Notes under the pieces: model-generated
What the model saw: the letters and a program-made list of their open reading frames with translations, nothing else
Databases searched by the model: none
What the model was told of the DNA's origin: nothing
Program-made: the position numbers and the translations under genes
Shown here: positions 54,912 to 63,792 of the stretch, one piece after another
Numbering within the stretch: the first letter of the stretch is position 1
How the letters are laid out: every line of letters begins with the position of its first letter
Origin: Allorhizobium ampelinum S4
GTDB lineage: Bacteria > Pseudomonadota > Alphaproteobacteria > Rhizobiales > Rhizobiaceae
Reading direction: 5' to 3'
Assembly: GCF_000016285.1 (NCBI RefSeq)
Contig: NC_011984.1
Location: 62,001-126,000 of the forward strand
DNA length: 64,000 bases

Positions 54912-55685
54912 ATGATGGCGAAAGCGCGCAAAGTTGGAATTATTGGCGCGGGAACGATCGGCAGGGCGATCCTCCACGATCTGATGACATCGCGCCTTGC
55001 GGAGATCGACTATATACTGATTTCCAATCCAAGCAGACATGTGGACCTGCGCGATTTGGGCCCAGCCATTCTCACCGACACGGAAGAAGCGCTGGAGCGA
55101 TCTGTGGACCTTGTCATCGAGGCGGCAATGCCGGATATCCTGGCTCGTGTGGCGCCAGCTGCGCTCCGCTCCAGCGATGTCTGCGGCTTCAGTTGCACCG
55201 CGCTTGCCGACCCGACGACCGAGGCGGCGATCCAAGCTGCTTGCCAAAGGTCGGGGCATAGACAACACGTTCCCCACGGCGCGATCCTTGCGCTAGATGG
55301 ACTTGCAGATGGTCGTGACGTGATCGATCGTGTGACGGTGACTACGACCAAAAGTGGCAAAAGCCTTGGGATCGACAAGGATGCAGAGGGTGTGATCTTC
55401 GAAGGTCCAACGCGCGATGTTTGTGCCCGCTTTCCCCGCAACGTGAATGTCCATGCCGCCATCGCGCTAGCTGGGATCGGTTTCGACAATACTGTCAGCC
55501 GCGTCGTAGCCGCTCCCGGGCAGGAAGACATGCTGCACCGTCTGGTAGTCGGGGGCAGGGGCTTTTCCTGGGATATCCAAGTGTCTTCCCGTTCGCTCGG
55601 CGGGGTCACCGGTGCCTACACGCCACGGTCCGCAGTGGGGTCCATTCGCCGTATTCTGGCCGGTGGCGGATTAAGCATTGCCTGA
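54912..55685 (+). CDS. L-aspartate dehydrogenase-like oxidoreductase
   Basis: 257 residues after a strong AGGAGGG site. The Rossmann motif is KVGIIGAGTIGRAILHDLM, and the catalytic-domain block HGAILALDGLADGRDVIDRV corresponds to the GAI-x-GLD region of NadX/aspartate dehydrogenases. NVNVHAAIALAGIGFDNT is also typical. The family interconverts aspartate and iminosuccinate/oxaloacetate with NAD(P). Placed between an oxoprolinase pair and a hydroxyamino-acid dehydratase, it may act on an amino acid released from the conjugate. Confidence 0.85.
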   Translation: MMAKARKVGIIGAGTIGRAILHDLMTSRLAEIDYILISNPSRHVDLRDLGPAILTDTEEALERSVDLVIEAAMPDILARVAPAALRSSDVCGFSCTALADPTTEAAIQAACQRSGHRQHVPHGAILALDGLADGRDVIDRVTVTTTKSGKSLGIDKDAEGVIFEGPTRDVCARFPRNVNVHAAIALAGIGFDNTVSRVVAAPGQEDMLHRLVVGGRGFSWDIQVSSRSLGGVTGAYTPRSAVGSIRRILAGGGLSIA

Positions 55686-55723
55686 CCAATGCGAGGCAAC
55701 GGCAATCGAAGGGCAGTTTAGGC

Positions 55724-56692
55724 ATGAGCACAACGATCGATATCGAGGCCGCAGCGCGCCGCATAAACGAAAATGCGCTCCGAACGCCGCTTCTGAATTC
55801 CCCGCTGATGGACGACGTTGCCGGGCGGCGCATCCTTGTCAAAGCCGAATGCCTGCAGAAAACTGGATCTTTCAAGTTTCGCGGGGCCTGGTCGGCAATC
55901 TCCGCTCTTCCCAATGATATTCGCGACCGCGGGGTTATTGCATATTCGTCCGGCAATCACGCACAAGGCGTAGCACTCGCCGCCCGCATGCACGCCATAC
56001 CTGCTGTGATCGTCATGCCAGCCGATGCCCCGAAGATGAAGGTCGATAACACGCGTGCCTATGGCGCCGAAGTCGTTCTCTATGACCGGCGGACGGAAGA
56101 TCGCGACGCGATCGGCGTGGACATTGCCCGAGCCAGAGACCTGACACTCATACGCCCTTACGACGAGCCTAACGTGATCGCAGGGCAAGGCACGATCGGG
56201 CTCGAACTTGTCGAGCAGTTGAAGGCACTCGGTGTCGCCGACACGCAAATTCTCGTACCGTGCGGCGGTGGTGGGCTGACCTCGGGAACTGCGCTTGCGC
56301 TCGAAGCCTCAGGCACTGGGTGGACCGTGCGCCCCTGTGAGCCTGAATGTTACGACGACACGACCCGCTCGCTGGCGCAAGGGTCGGTCGTTGCCAATCC
56401 TGGGTATGCACCCACAATCTGTGATGCGATCATGACGCCGCAGCCCGGCAATGTCACCTTTCCAATTATGCACAGATTGTGCGGACCCGGTCTGGTTGTT
56501 TCCGACGACGAGGTTCGCAGGGCCATACGGCTAGCCTTCAACCATCTGAAGATCGTAGTCGAACCGGGTGGTGCGATCGCGCTCGCTGCAGCGCTTTCCC
56601 GCCAGAACAGAATCGACACGGATACGATTACCGTCATCGCTTCAGGCGGGAACGTTGATCCTCATGTCTTTGCGTCGATGTTATCGATGTAA
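55724..56692 (+). CDS. Threonine/serine dehydratase-like PLP enzyme
   Basis: 322 residues of PLP fold type II. The PLP Lys lies in KTGSFKFRGAWSAISAL, with SSGNHAQGVALAARMHAIPA and the phosphate-binding PCGGGGLTSGTALALE. The length and motifs suit short threonine dehydratases, serine racemases and beta-hydroxyaspartate dehydratases, which cannot be told apart here. No ACT regulatory domain, so it is a catabolic type. The neighbouring aspartate dehydrogenase makes a hydroxyaspartate-to-iminosuccinate-to-aspartate route thinkable. Confidence 0.85.
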   Translation: MSTTIDIEAAARRINENALRTPLLNSPLMDDVAGRRILVKAECLQKTGSFKFRGAWSAISALPNDIRDRGVIAYSSGNHAQGVALAARMHAIPAVIVMPADAPKMKVDNTRAYGAEVVLYDRRTEDRDAIGVDIARARDLTLIRPYDEPNVIAGQGTIGLELVEQLKALGVADTQILVPCGGGGLTSGTALALEASGTGWTVRPCEPECYDDTTRSLAQGSVVANPGYAPTICDAIMTPQPGNVTFPIMHRLCGPGLVVSDDEVRRAIRLAFNHLKIVVEPGGAIALAAALSRQNRIDTDTITVIASGGNVDPHVFASMLSM

Positions 56693-56727
56693 TGCGTTAT
56701 TCATCCTAGTTTCAGGAAGAGGTTTGC

Positions 56728-57957
56728 ATGACCACGGTACTCGAAAAATTTGAAAAGTTGAAGACCGAGCATGCGCCCGGGCAGGAGGTACGGCAAAAGA
56801 CGCCCGCCTTCGAAGAGTTGTTGATTGGCGAAAAGCTCGAAGGTCGAACGGTTGATTTCTCCCATGGCGACGTCGATGCATTCCTTCCGACCCCTGGTGC
56901 TTTCGAAGAGTTCAGCGACGGTGTGCACAGCGGCGGCAAGCAAGCCTACACCGTGTATCGTGGGCTTGCCGATCTCCGCGAAATTCTGTCGGTGAGGCTC
57001 ACGAGCTTTACCGGCGCACCGGTCAACGCTGCCGACAACCTGATCATTACCCCCGGAACGCAAGGCGCTCTTTTCCTGTCTGTCGCCGCGACTGTTGCCG
57101 CCGGCGACAAGGTTGCAATAGTCCAGCCCGACTATTTTGCAAACCGTAAGCTTGTCGAATTTTTCGAAGCGGAAATGCTGCCGGTTCAGCTCGACTATCT
57201 TGGCACTGACAAGGCTGCGGGGCTCGATCTCAACCAGTTGGAGGCAGCCTTCCGCGATGGCGCCCGCGTATTCGTGTTTTCCAATCCTAACAATCCGACC
57301 GGCGCGGTCTATTCCACGGAGGAAATCGATGCCATCGCGGCGCTTGCGGACCGGTACGGCGCAATGGTCATTGTCGATCAACTCTACTCGCGCCTTTTGT
57401 ACGAAGGCACGGAATACCAGCACCTCCGCGCCGTTGGCGGAACCGGCCGCGACAACGTCATCACGATCATGGGGCCATCTAAAACCGAGTCGTTGAGTGG
57501 TTACCGTCTCGGCGTCGCCTTCGGCCCCTCATCGGTCATCGAACGAATGGAGCGGCTCCAGGCGATCGTCTCCCTTCGCGCTGCCGGATATAACCAGGCG
57601 GTCCTCCAGACTTGGTTCTCTGAACCTGATGGCTGGATGAGCGAGCGTATCAAACTTCACCAGGCTATTCGCGATGATCTCCTTACCCGTTTCAGGGCGA
57701 GAGCAGACGTCGCAGTACGCACACCACAAGCCGGAAGCTATATGTTTGCCAAACTGCCGCGGCTTCGGGTATCGCCTATCGACTTCGTCAAGATCTTGCG
57801 CCACCAGGCAACGGTGATTGTGACGCCGGGAAGCGAGTTCAGTCCCCACACCGCCTCCAGCATCAGGCTGAATTTCTCCCAGAATCATGCGGCCGCTACG
57901 GGGGCTGTCGAACGATTGGTTACGCTGATCGAGCGGTACAGAGAAGCGCGGCCCTAA
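56728..57957 (+). CDS. Class I/II aminotransferase
   Basis: 409 residues of PLP fold type I. Seen: AYTVYRGLADLREILSVRL, IITPGTQGALFLSVAATVAA, FVFSNPNNPTGAVYSTEE, IVDQLYSRLLYEG with the ring-stacking Asp, and the PLP Lys in IMGPSKTESLSGYRLGV. A C-terminal Arg in ASSIRLNFSQ would bind the substrate carboxylate. Last gene of the seven-gene plus-strand operon. The donor is unknown. Confidence 0.9.
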   Translation: MTTVLEKFEKLKTEHAPGQEVRQKTPAFEELLIGEKLEGRTVDFSHGDVDAFLPTPGAFEEFSDGVHSGGKQAYTVYRGLADLREILSVRLTSFTGAPVNAADNLIITPGTQGALFLSVAATVAAGDKVAIVQPDYFANRKLVEFFEAEMLPVQLDYLGTDKAAGLDLNQLEAAFRDGARVFVFSNPNNPTGAVYSTEEIDAIAALADRYGAMVIVDQLYSRLLYEGTEYQHLRAVGGTGRDNVITIMGPSKTESLSGYRLGVAFGPSSVIERMERLQAIVSLRAAGYNQAVLQTWFSEPDGWMSERIKLHQAIRDDLLTRFRARADVAVRTPQAGSYMFAKLPRLRVSPIDFVKILRHQATVIVTPGSEFSPHTASSIRLNFSQNHAAATGAVERLVTLIERYREARP

Positions 57958-58103
57958 CAGTAGGCTCCTGGTCCAGGCTGCCTGAACTTGCTCCGCGGGC
58001 CGCTATTCTATCACTCAGATTAACGTCCACAAATCAAAACGCGGCCAAACGGACCGGCATCTTCCGCGAAAGGCCACTCTTTAACGGTTGGATAGATACC
58101 CTG

Positions 58104-59224
58104 ATGCGGATCGTCTTGTTCTCCGGCGGAAGCGCCTGCCGTACAATCAATATTGCGCTTTGCCGTAGGGGGTGCCATGTGACCCGCCTCGTTCCGGCGT
58201 GGGACAGTGGAGGAAGTTCGAAGCCCATTCGTGATCGGTTGGGAATAATGTCGGTGGGCGATCTGCGCCGAGCCTTAACAACCATGGCGATCGGCGAAGG
58301 ACGGAAGTCCGCCCTAGTCACTCTCCTCGAAGCCCGCGTCCCGCCAGGCCTATCGCGAAGCGGAGCGTGGCGAACGTTCCAGTCATACCTGCGTCAGTCC
58401 CTCGTTCTGTTTAAGCAAATCTCTCCGTCCGATGGGCAGGAAATCGCGAATTGCTTGCAGCATTTTGCTTCGGCGGCTGGGGCAGATTTCGACTATCGCA
58501 ATGGCAGCATCGGCAATTTCGTTCTCGCAGGCGCTTGCGTTGCTTCGGACGACAAAATCAATGACGCTGTTTCTTCCGTGCGGAAGATGTTGAATGTCGA
58601 AGGTGATGTTTGGCCGTCATCTGACGATGATGATCTCTCTCTTAACGCGACGTTGAAGAACGGAAAGCGTGTATTGTCAGAACACGCCATAACCAGCCTT
58701 TCCGACAATGATTCTGACGTTGGAATCCAAAAATACGGCTGATACGTGAGGCGAGCGGATTGCCGTCACCTAATCCCCGAGCACTTGAAGCCATTGAGAA
58801 AGCTGACCTTGTTGTGTTCGGCCCCGGCAGCTTCTACACCAGCATCCTCCCTCATCTTTGTGTGGAGGGTCTGGCCCAGGTCCTGGCCAGGATCAGCGCT
58901 CCTACTGTACTTGTAACCAACATTCTGCAGTGCCGAGAAACATTGGGATGTCACCTTGAAGACCTTCTCGCCGCTTTCGCACAGCACTGGCCGCAGTCTC
59001 GGCGGTGCCCGAAAGTCCTCGCCAATTGTTCAATTTCGAGCGACGCTGTGGACGGTGCCGTATTTCCCTACTTGGTGAGCCAAACCGCAGATGAATGTGG
59101 ATTTGGATTTGAGGTTCGAACCAGTGTACTCGAAAGCCAGTCACAGCCAGGGCAGCATTGTGGCGGTCGTGTTGCCGCCGAACTGCTTGCCATCGTTGCA
59201 AAAGATCGAGCATTGGCGCGATGA
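58104..59224 (+). pseudogene. CofD/YvcK-like gene, split by a frameshift
   Basis: The first frame (58104-58742) starts MRIVLFSGGSACRTINIALC, has the family's PAWDSGGSSKPIRDRLGIMS and VGDLRRAL, and FDYRNGSIGNFVLAGA. It runs out of frame after DVGIQK. The second frame continues with RLIREASGLPSPNPRALEAI and then ADLVVFGPGSFYTSILPHLC, which is the CofD C-terminal block. One A missing from an A-run near 58728-58732 (five where six are needed) explains the split. The family includes 2-phospho-L-lactate transferases and the gluconeogenesis factor YvcK. The composition is more A/T-rich than the preceding operon. Confidence 0.8.
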
Positions 59225-59326
59225 TCCTAAAGCAAACGTGGTGCCCGGTAGCACGTCTCGTTGCTATAGGTTTCGAGATAAGTCTGCCCTTTCGGGAATG
59301 CGATCGATAGTTAAAGCTACATCAAA

Positions 59327-59520
59327 CTATTCGATCTTCCCGCCCGCGCTTTCATTCTGCGCTACTGCATCGACAGAGATAGTTACAACATCGCTTCTTA
59401 CAAAAGAGCGATAGAAATCAAAAACCCTGCCACTCTCTGCGCGTGACGTCGATTGTATCAAGAGAACGGGTGCGGCATTGGGCAGACCGAGCTCCTTTGC
59501 GATGTTAGCTGGGGCCGCTT
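59327..59520 (-). pseudogene. GntR-family regulator, C-terminal UTRA fragment
   Basis: On the minus strand, ending at TAG 59327: AAPANIAKELGLPNAAPVLL, then RAESGRVFDFYRSFVRSDVV. This is the end of a UTRA effector domain (the SGR-x-x-DFYRSFVRSD pattern). About 60 residues remain. The upstream part, including the DNA-binding domain, is lost where the dnaE2 fragment begins. Confidence 0.7.
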
Positions 59521-60600
59521 CGGCGGCTCATCGCCTATGCCTCATCCTGGCTGAAGTGCTGGCATCCCGATGTCTTCTGTGCGGCCCTTCTCAACGCCCA
59601 GCCGATGGGGTTCTACGCACCGGCGCAGATCGTGCGCGATGCCCAGAAGCACCATGTCGTCATCCGGCCCGTTTGTATCAACGCATCGCGTTGGGACTGC
59701 ACGCTTGAACCGACCGAAGACGGCCGTTTTGCTGTGCGGCTCGGTTTCCGCATGGTGAAGGGGCTGGCGAACAAGCACGGGGCGGCAATCGTCGCCGCCC
59801 GCGAGGATCAGCCGTTCGAGTCGATCGACGATCTCTGGCGGCGGGCAAATGTCCCTTCGGCGTCGCTCGTGCAGCTGGCCGAAGCCGATGCGTTCCAGCC
59901 GGGACTGAAGCTCGCCCGGCGCGAGGCACTCTGGGCGATCGAAGCCCTGCGCGACGAACCCTTGCCGCTGTTCGCCGCAGCGGCAGCCCGCGAGCAGGCC
60001 GTCATCCCGGAGGCAATCGAGCCGGTGGTGGCGCTGAAGCCGATGACATCTGGCGGCGAGGTCGTGGAGGACTACAGCCATGTCGGGCTGACGCTGCGTG
60101 CCCATCCGCTGAGCTTTTTGCGCAACGATCTGACGAAGCGCCGTATTGTCACCTGTGAAGACGCCATGAACGCTCGAGACGGCAAATGGCTGGAGGCTGC
60201 CGGCCTTGTCCTGGTGCGCCAGCGTCCGGGGTCAGCCAAGGGCGTGATGTTCATCACCATCGAGGACGAGACGAGCCACGCCAATCTCGTCGTCCGGGTG
60301 AAGACCTTCGAGAAATACCGCCGCGTCGTGCTTGGCGCAGGCATGATCGGCGTCTATGGCAAAATCCAGCGTGAAGGCGAGGTGGTGCATCTCGTAGCGC
60401 ACCGGCTGACTGATCTTTCTGCCGAGCTTGCCAGCATCGGGTCGCGGAACAAGGCATTTCCGCTACCCCATGGCCGCGGCGACGAGTTTCATCATGGGTC
60501 GCCGACGTCGGATCCGCGCGGCCTGCCGAAGGTTCGCGATATCGTCGATCCGTACGGGCACATCGATCAGATCAGGGTGAAGACGCGTGATTTTCGATAA
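59521..60600 (+). pseudogene. dnaE2: Error-prone DNA polymerase DnaE2/ImuC, C-terminal fragment
   Basis: 359 residues of the C-terminal third of DnaE2 (a full protein is ~1080-1100). Seen: LIAYASSWLKCWHPDVFCAA, LLNAQPMGFYAPAQIVRDAQ, VRLGFRMVKGLANKHG, the OB-fold region LVLVRQRPGSAKGVMFITIE, and the typical end IRVKTRDFR. The PHP and catalytic palm domains are absent, so no polymerase activity is possible. imuA-imuB-dnaE2 cassettes are common on rhizobial plasmids. Only this tail survives. A terminator follows. Confidence 0.9.
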
Positions 60601-60631
60601 ATTCCCTGGGCTGCCTTCGCGCCAAAAAAAT

Positions 60632-60660
60632 AGGGCCATCGGAATACCGAGGCCCTTTAA
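60632..60660 (+). terminator. Rho-independent terminator after the dnaE2 fragment
   Basis: AGGGCC-a-TCGG, loop AATA, CCGA-GGCCCT, then TTTAATT: a 10-bp stem with one bulged A, 31 bp after the stop codon. Confidence 0.75.
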
Positions 60661-61175
60661 TTGTGAAGGTCAAAAACCTCCAGAGGGGAACAGCTGATAC
60701 GATGGACCTGGGAGGAAGCCATCGCGTGCATCAGCTATAGGCATACTGCCTAGATATTGTGCGATGCGCAAACAAGAATTGTGCAACGCACCTATGCAAA
60801 AGGGGATGGTCTACCTAACACCCTCGAATTTGCGGTTGCTTGGCGCGTGCCGCTCCTTCTCCACCGTACGCCAGCATTGGCGGCGAGCTACTCCCAGACC
60901 GGTGTGGACGGACGACCAGAGTGTGGTGTGCGGTGATGTGTCCCGGATCAGCAAGATCTTTGAAACTCGAGGCCGGGCTCATGGAGGCGTTCCATTCCCG
61001 CTCTTGATGGATGGCTTCCTGGTCCAGCCCCGGATCTCCGTCGATCAACCCGCTGCGGGGTCCGCTACGAAAGCGTGCGGCCACTCGGCTTTGCCTTCGC
61101 GGTGATCGCGACCGGTTCCGGACACTGACGGGAGCCATCGAGCGGGAACGGCCCGCTCCAAGATGGAGCCCTTCG
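60661..61175. other. Gene-free stretch before the plasmid gene block
   Basis: 515 bp without a supported gene. It precedes the conserved plasmid block and may carry its promoter. No repeat, RNA gene or palindrome was found that I can defend. Confidence 0.4.
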
Positions 61176-61358
61176 ATGAACACAGATCTCACCCTCGCAC
61201 AGAACCACGCCTTCCAGCTTTCCCGCACCCTTATGGTCCCGGTCACGCTTTTCCGGTCCGGCGACGAGTTCGGCGTCCTTCCGAGCGACGAACTCGATGA
61301 CGGCGAGGTCGAGACCATCGCGGAGTTCGATCCTTTCGCCTACGGGCCGGCTCATTGA
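61176..61358 (+). CDS. Small conserved plasmid protein, function unknown
   Basis: 60 residues: MNTDLTLAQNHAFQLSRTLM, VTLFRSGDEFGVLPSDELDD, ending in a short acidic tail. The composition is coding-like, and small proteins of this kind sit before the DUF3991/Toprim gene on rhizobial plasmids (recalled, not checked). No recognised domain. ATG 61176 is preceded by a purine-rich stretch (GATGGAGC). Confidence 0.6.
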   Translation: MNTDLTLAQNHAFQLSRTLMVPVTLFRSGDEFGVLPSDELDDGEVETIAEFDPFAYGPAH

Positions 61359-61565
61359 GCCGGCGTTGCCTTGCCGCTTGCGAGCTGCAGGCGGCAAGGG
61401 AAGCTTCGCCGCGGCTGGCGCGGCCCTCGGTTGCCAAGGTGCAGATCTGCAGGTTGCCAGCCCCGCCCTTGCCTCCTTTGCTCTTCGCGGACCGTCGGAA
61501 ACGGTCCCGCAAATTGCGGGAGGAATGAAACGGACAAGAAGGGCGGCGCCAGGAGCGCCGGCAGA

Positions 61566-62531
61566 ATGATGGAAAAACAGAAACTGGAAGACCTGCGGGA
61601 TCGTGTCCCGTGCGCCGTCGTGCTAGAGCAGGCAGGGTTCGCGGTCGATCTGAAGGAAAGCACGCGGCGGGCAATCAAATACCGGCGCAGCGGGGAGATT
61701 GTCATCGTCATACACGGCGGCAGGGGGTGGTTTGATCCGCTGTCCGAAGCCAAGGGCGATGTCTTCAGCCTCATTCAGCATATGGAGGGTTTCTCCTTTC
61801 TTGACGCTCTGAATCGTGTCGCGTCGCTGGTCGGGGTCGACTTGCAGGAGCCAGAATGGCGACGCTCAGTGCGCGATGCGGCTCCTGCAGCATCCATCCG
61901 GGAGCGATGGGACGGCCGGCGACAGCCATGGCGCTGGTCTCTGACATGGCGCTACCTTTCAACCGATCGCTACGTACCGAACAGGATCATCCGTGCGGCT
62001 GTTGAGACCAATGTCCTGCGGGAAGGGCCTTATGGCAGCATGTGGGCGGCCCATGTCGATGACGCTGGTGCCGTGACCGGCTGGGAAGAGCGCGGCCCGG
62101 ACTGGCGGGGATTTTCGACGGGCGGATCGAAAGTGCTGTTCCGGCTCGGTGCCAAAGACGCCCTGCGCTTATGCGTCACCGAAGCCGCGATCGACGCCAT
62201 GAGTCTGGCCGCTTTCGAAGGGCTGCGCGAGGGAAGCCTCTATCTCAGTACCGGCGGGGGCTGGTCGCCGACGACAGACGTCGCCCTCCGCAAGCTCGTC
62301 ACGCGTACGGGTGCACTGCTCGTCGCGGCGACCGATGCCAACAGCCAGGGCGAGAGTTTTGCCTGCCGCCTTCGCGCCATTGCCGATGAGGCGGGCTGCG
62401 ACTGGTTACGGCTCAAGCCGCCGGCCGAGGACTGGAATGATGCGCTACGCGCTCGCGAGCAAGGAAGAAACGAAAGAAGAATGGAAAGAGAGGGAGGCCT
62501 GCCGCATACCCGCCGGCCGCGTCAAGGGTGA
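61566..62531 (+). CDS. DUF3991 and Toprim domain protein
   Basis: 321 residues from the double ATG at 61566/61569. The N-terminal DUF3991 part (YRRSGEIVIVIHGGRGWFDP, GDVFSLIQHMEGFSFLDALN, RVASLVGVDL) resembles the zinc-region/primase neighbour domain. The middle (WAAHVDDAGAVTGWEERGPD, then RLCVTEAAIDAMSLAAFEG with the Toprim Glu, and LLVAATDANSQGESFA with the acidic pair) is a Toprim domain. The Toprim fold is used by primases and topoisomerases. These proteins are common accessory genes on rhizobial plasmids, and their exact role is not known. The last ~25 residues are Arg/Glu-rich. Confidence 0.85.
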   Translation: MMEKQKLEDLRDRVPCAVVLEQAGFAVDLKESTRRAIKYRRSGEIVIVIHGGRGWFDPLSEAKGDVFSLIQHMEGFSFLDALNRVASLVGVDLQEPEWRRSVRDAAPAASIRERWDGRRQPWRWSLTWRYLSTDRYVPNRIIRAAVETNVLREGPYGSMWAAHVDDAGAVTGWEERGPDWRGFSTGGSKVLFRLGAKDALRLCVTEAAIDAMSLAAFEGLREGSLYLSTGGGWSPTTDVALRKLVTRTGALLVAATDANSQGESFACRLRAIADEAGCDWLRLKPPAEDWNDALRAREQGRNERRMEREGGLPHTRRPRQG

Positions 62532-62673
62532 AGCTTCACCCGGCTACGCCGGCCCTTGACCCGGCCGGACGGAGAGGCGGCTTGAGGGGAGGGGTCAGGA
62601 AGGGCTGAAGAGAAGATGGCGACCATGAGGATCCGCTGCGCTATCGCCCGGACGAGGCTGAAGGAGCCCGCTC

Positions 62674-63276
62674 ATGACCTTCTCTCCCATCCGCAAAGTT
62701 TATCAGGGTGTAGCCGATCGCCGGCAGATGTTCCGCATGTTCGATCGACACGCGCAACGCCCCAACCGTTGGGAGGGCAATGATGGTGCACTCTACTGCG
62801 GCGAATGGTTCGAGATCGACCCGTCGTCTCATGACTATATGTTCGAGATTCTGCCGCCGCTCTGGACGCGCGGCGAGATGTTCGCCATGCGCGAATTCCT
62901 CACCGACAGCATCACCAGCGTTTTCTACACGCTGAAGATCGACGACCGCATGCGGCATTTCCACGGTTATTGCGATCTCGCCGACAGCGGTTCGTCTGAG
63001 CGGATGCGCGATGCGATTGTCGAGCGCGAGACCCGGCCCGTGCGGGCGATGACGCACGAGGAACGCCTGGACCACATCTGGTCGAGCACGAACGACGAGT
63101 ATCGCGGCTATGCCGGTGAGCGTTGGTCAGACCGCGACCGCGGCAAGCGCACCGTGTTGTTCTACGGCGGACGCCAGGGCACGGTCCTGAAGCTGCTCGA
63201 GGATCTCACCGAGGACGAGATCGCTGCCAAGCTTCCGGTGCATTTGCGCTATCTGCCTGACGCGATCGCGGCGTGA
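62674..63276 (+). CDS. DUF1419 domain protein
   Basis: 200 residues: QGVADRRQMFRMFDRHAQRP, GALYCGEWFEIDPSSHDYMF, PPLWTRGEMFAMREFLTDSI, TSVFYTLKIDDRMRHFHGYC. This pattern is that of DUF1419, found mainly on rhizobial plasmids. No catalytic motif is recognised. The preceding sequence has CGGACGAGG and AAGGAG before ATG 62674. Its stop is 14 bp before the next start. Confidence 0.85.
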   Translation: MTFSPIRKVYQGVADRRQMFRMFDRHAQRPNRWEGNDGALYCGEWFEIDPSSHDYMFEILPPLWTRGEMFAMREFLTDSITSVFYTLKIDDRMRHFHGYCDLADSGSSERMRDAIVERETRPVRAMTHEERLDHIWSSTNDEYRGYAGERWSDRDRGKRTVLFYGGRQGTVLKLLEDLTEDEIAAKLPVHLRYLPDAIAA

Positions 63277-63290
63277 GGAGGATGCTATCC

Positions 63291-63692
63291 ATGCTTTCCT
63301 TTCCGATTGAATCCGTGCGTGCGGTGATCGCCCGCGGCCGCGCCGACGCCCAGGCCAATGGCGGCTACCGCAATCCCCATTATGGCCTTTTTCCCGGTCG
63401 CGACGAACAGCCGGGCGTTTGGCTCGTGGGTGATAACGGTGTCTATCTTTGCTCGAACGGCAAATTGCCCAATGGCGAAAAGCCTTTCGTTGCTTACGCG
63501 CTCGAATGCGATCCTCGCACGAACGACGACTGGTTCGAGGTGAAGCGCATGACGTTCGGCGGGGACGACGGCGTGGAATTCATCGATGCCGCGCAGCTGG
63601 AGGCCATGATATCTGTCTGCCCAAACGCCAGGCATCTCGGCATCACCTTTGACGAGGACTCGATGGAGGTCTTCATCATCGAGTGGTCGTAG
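63291..63692 (+). CDS. DUF3085 domain protein
   Basis: 133 residues. ATG 63291 is chosen because AGGAGG (63276-63281) lies nine bases upstream. A GTG 18 bp earlier would overlap that site. Features: AVIARGRADAQANGGYRNPH, GVWLVGDNGVYLCSN, AYALECDPRTNDDWFEVKRM, TFGGDDGVEFIDAAQLEAMI. A small acidic protein with no known function, usually beside DUF1419 on rhizobial plasmids. Confidence 0.85.
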   Translation: MLSFPIESVRAVIARGRADAQANGGYRNPHYGLFPGRDEQPGVWLVGDNGVYLCSNGKLPNGEKPFVAYALECDPRTNDDWFEVKRMTFGGDDGVEFIDAAQLEAMISVCPNARHLGITFDEDSMEVFIIEWS

Positions 63693-63792
63693 CGTCCCGT
63701 CATAGCGGGATCCCCAACGTCAATCAGCGTCTGTTAGTCGCCCCATCCCAGTGGCGGAGCGATGACGCGCGCTTTCACAAGGAGATTTGATC

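Noticed and set aside
55724..56692. Assignment of a full beta-hydroxyaspartate cycle
   Set aside because: No aldolase (BhcC) or glyoxylate aminotransferase identity can be shown, and the dehydrogenase is of the aspartate dehydrogenase family, not the BhcD type.
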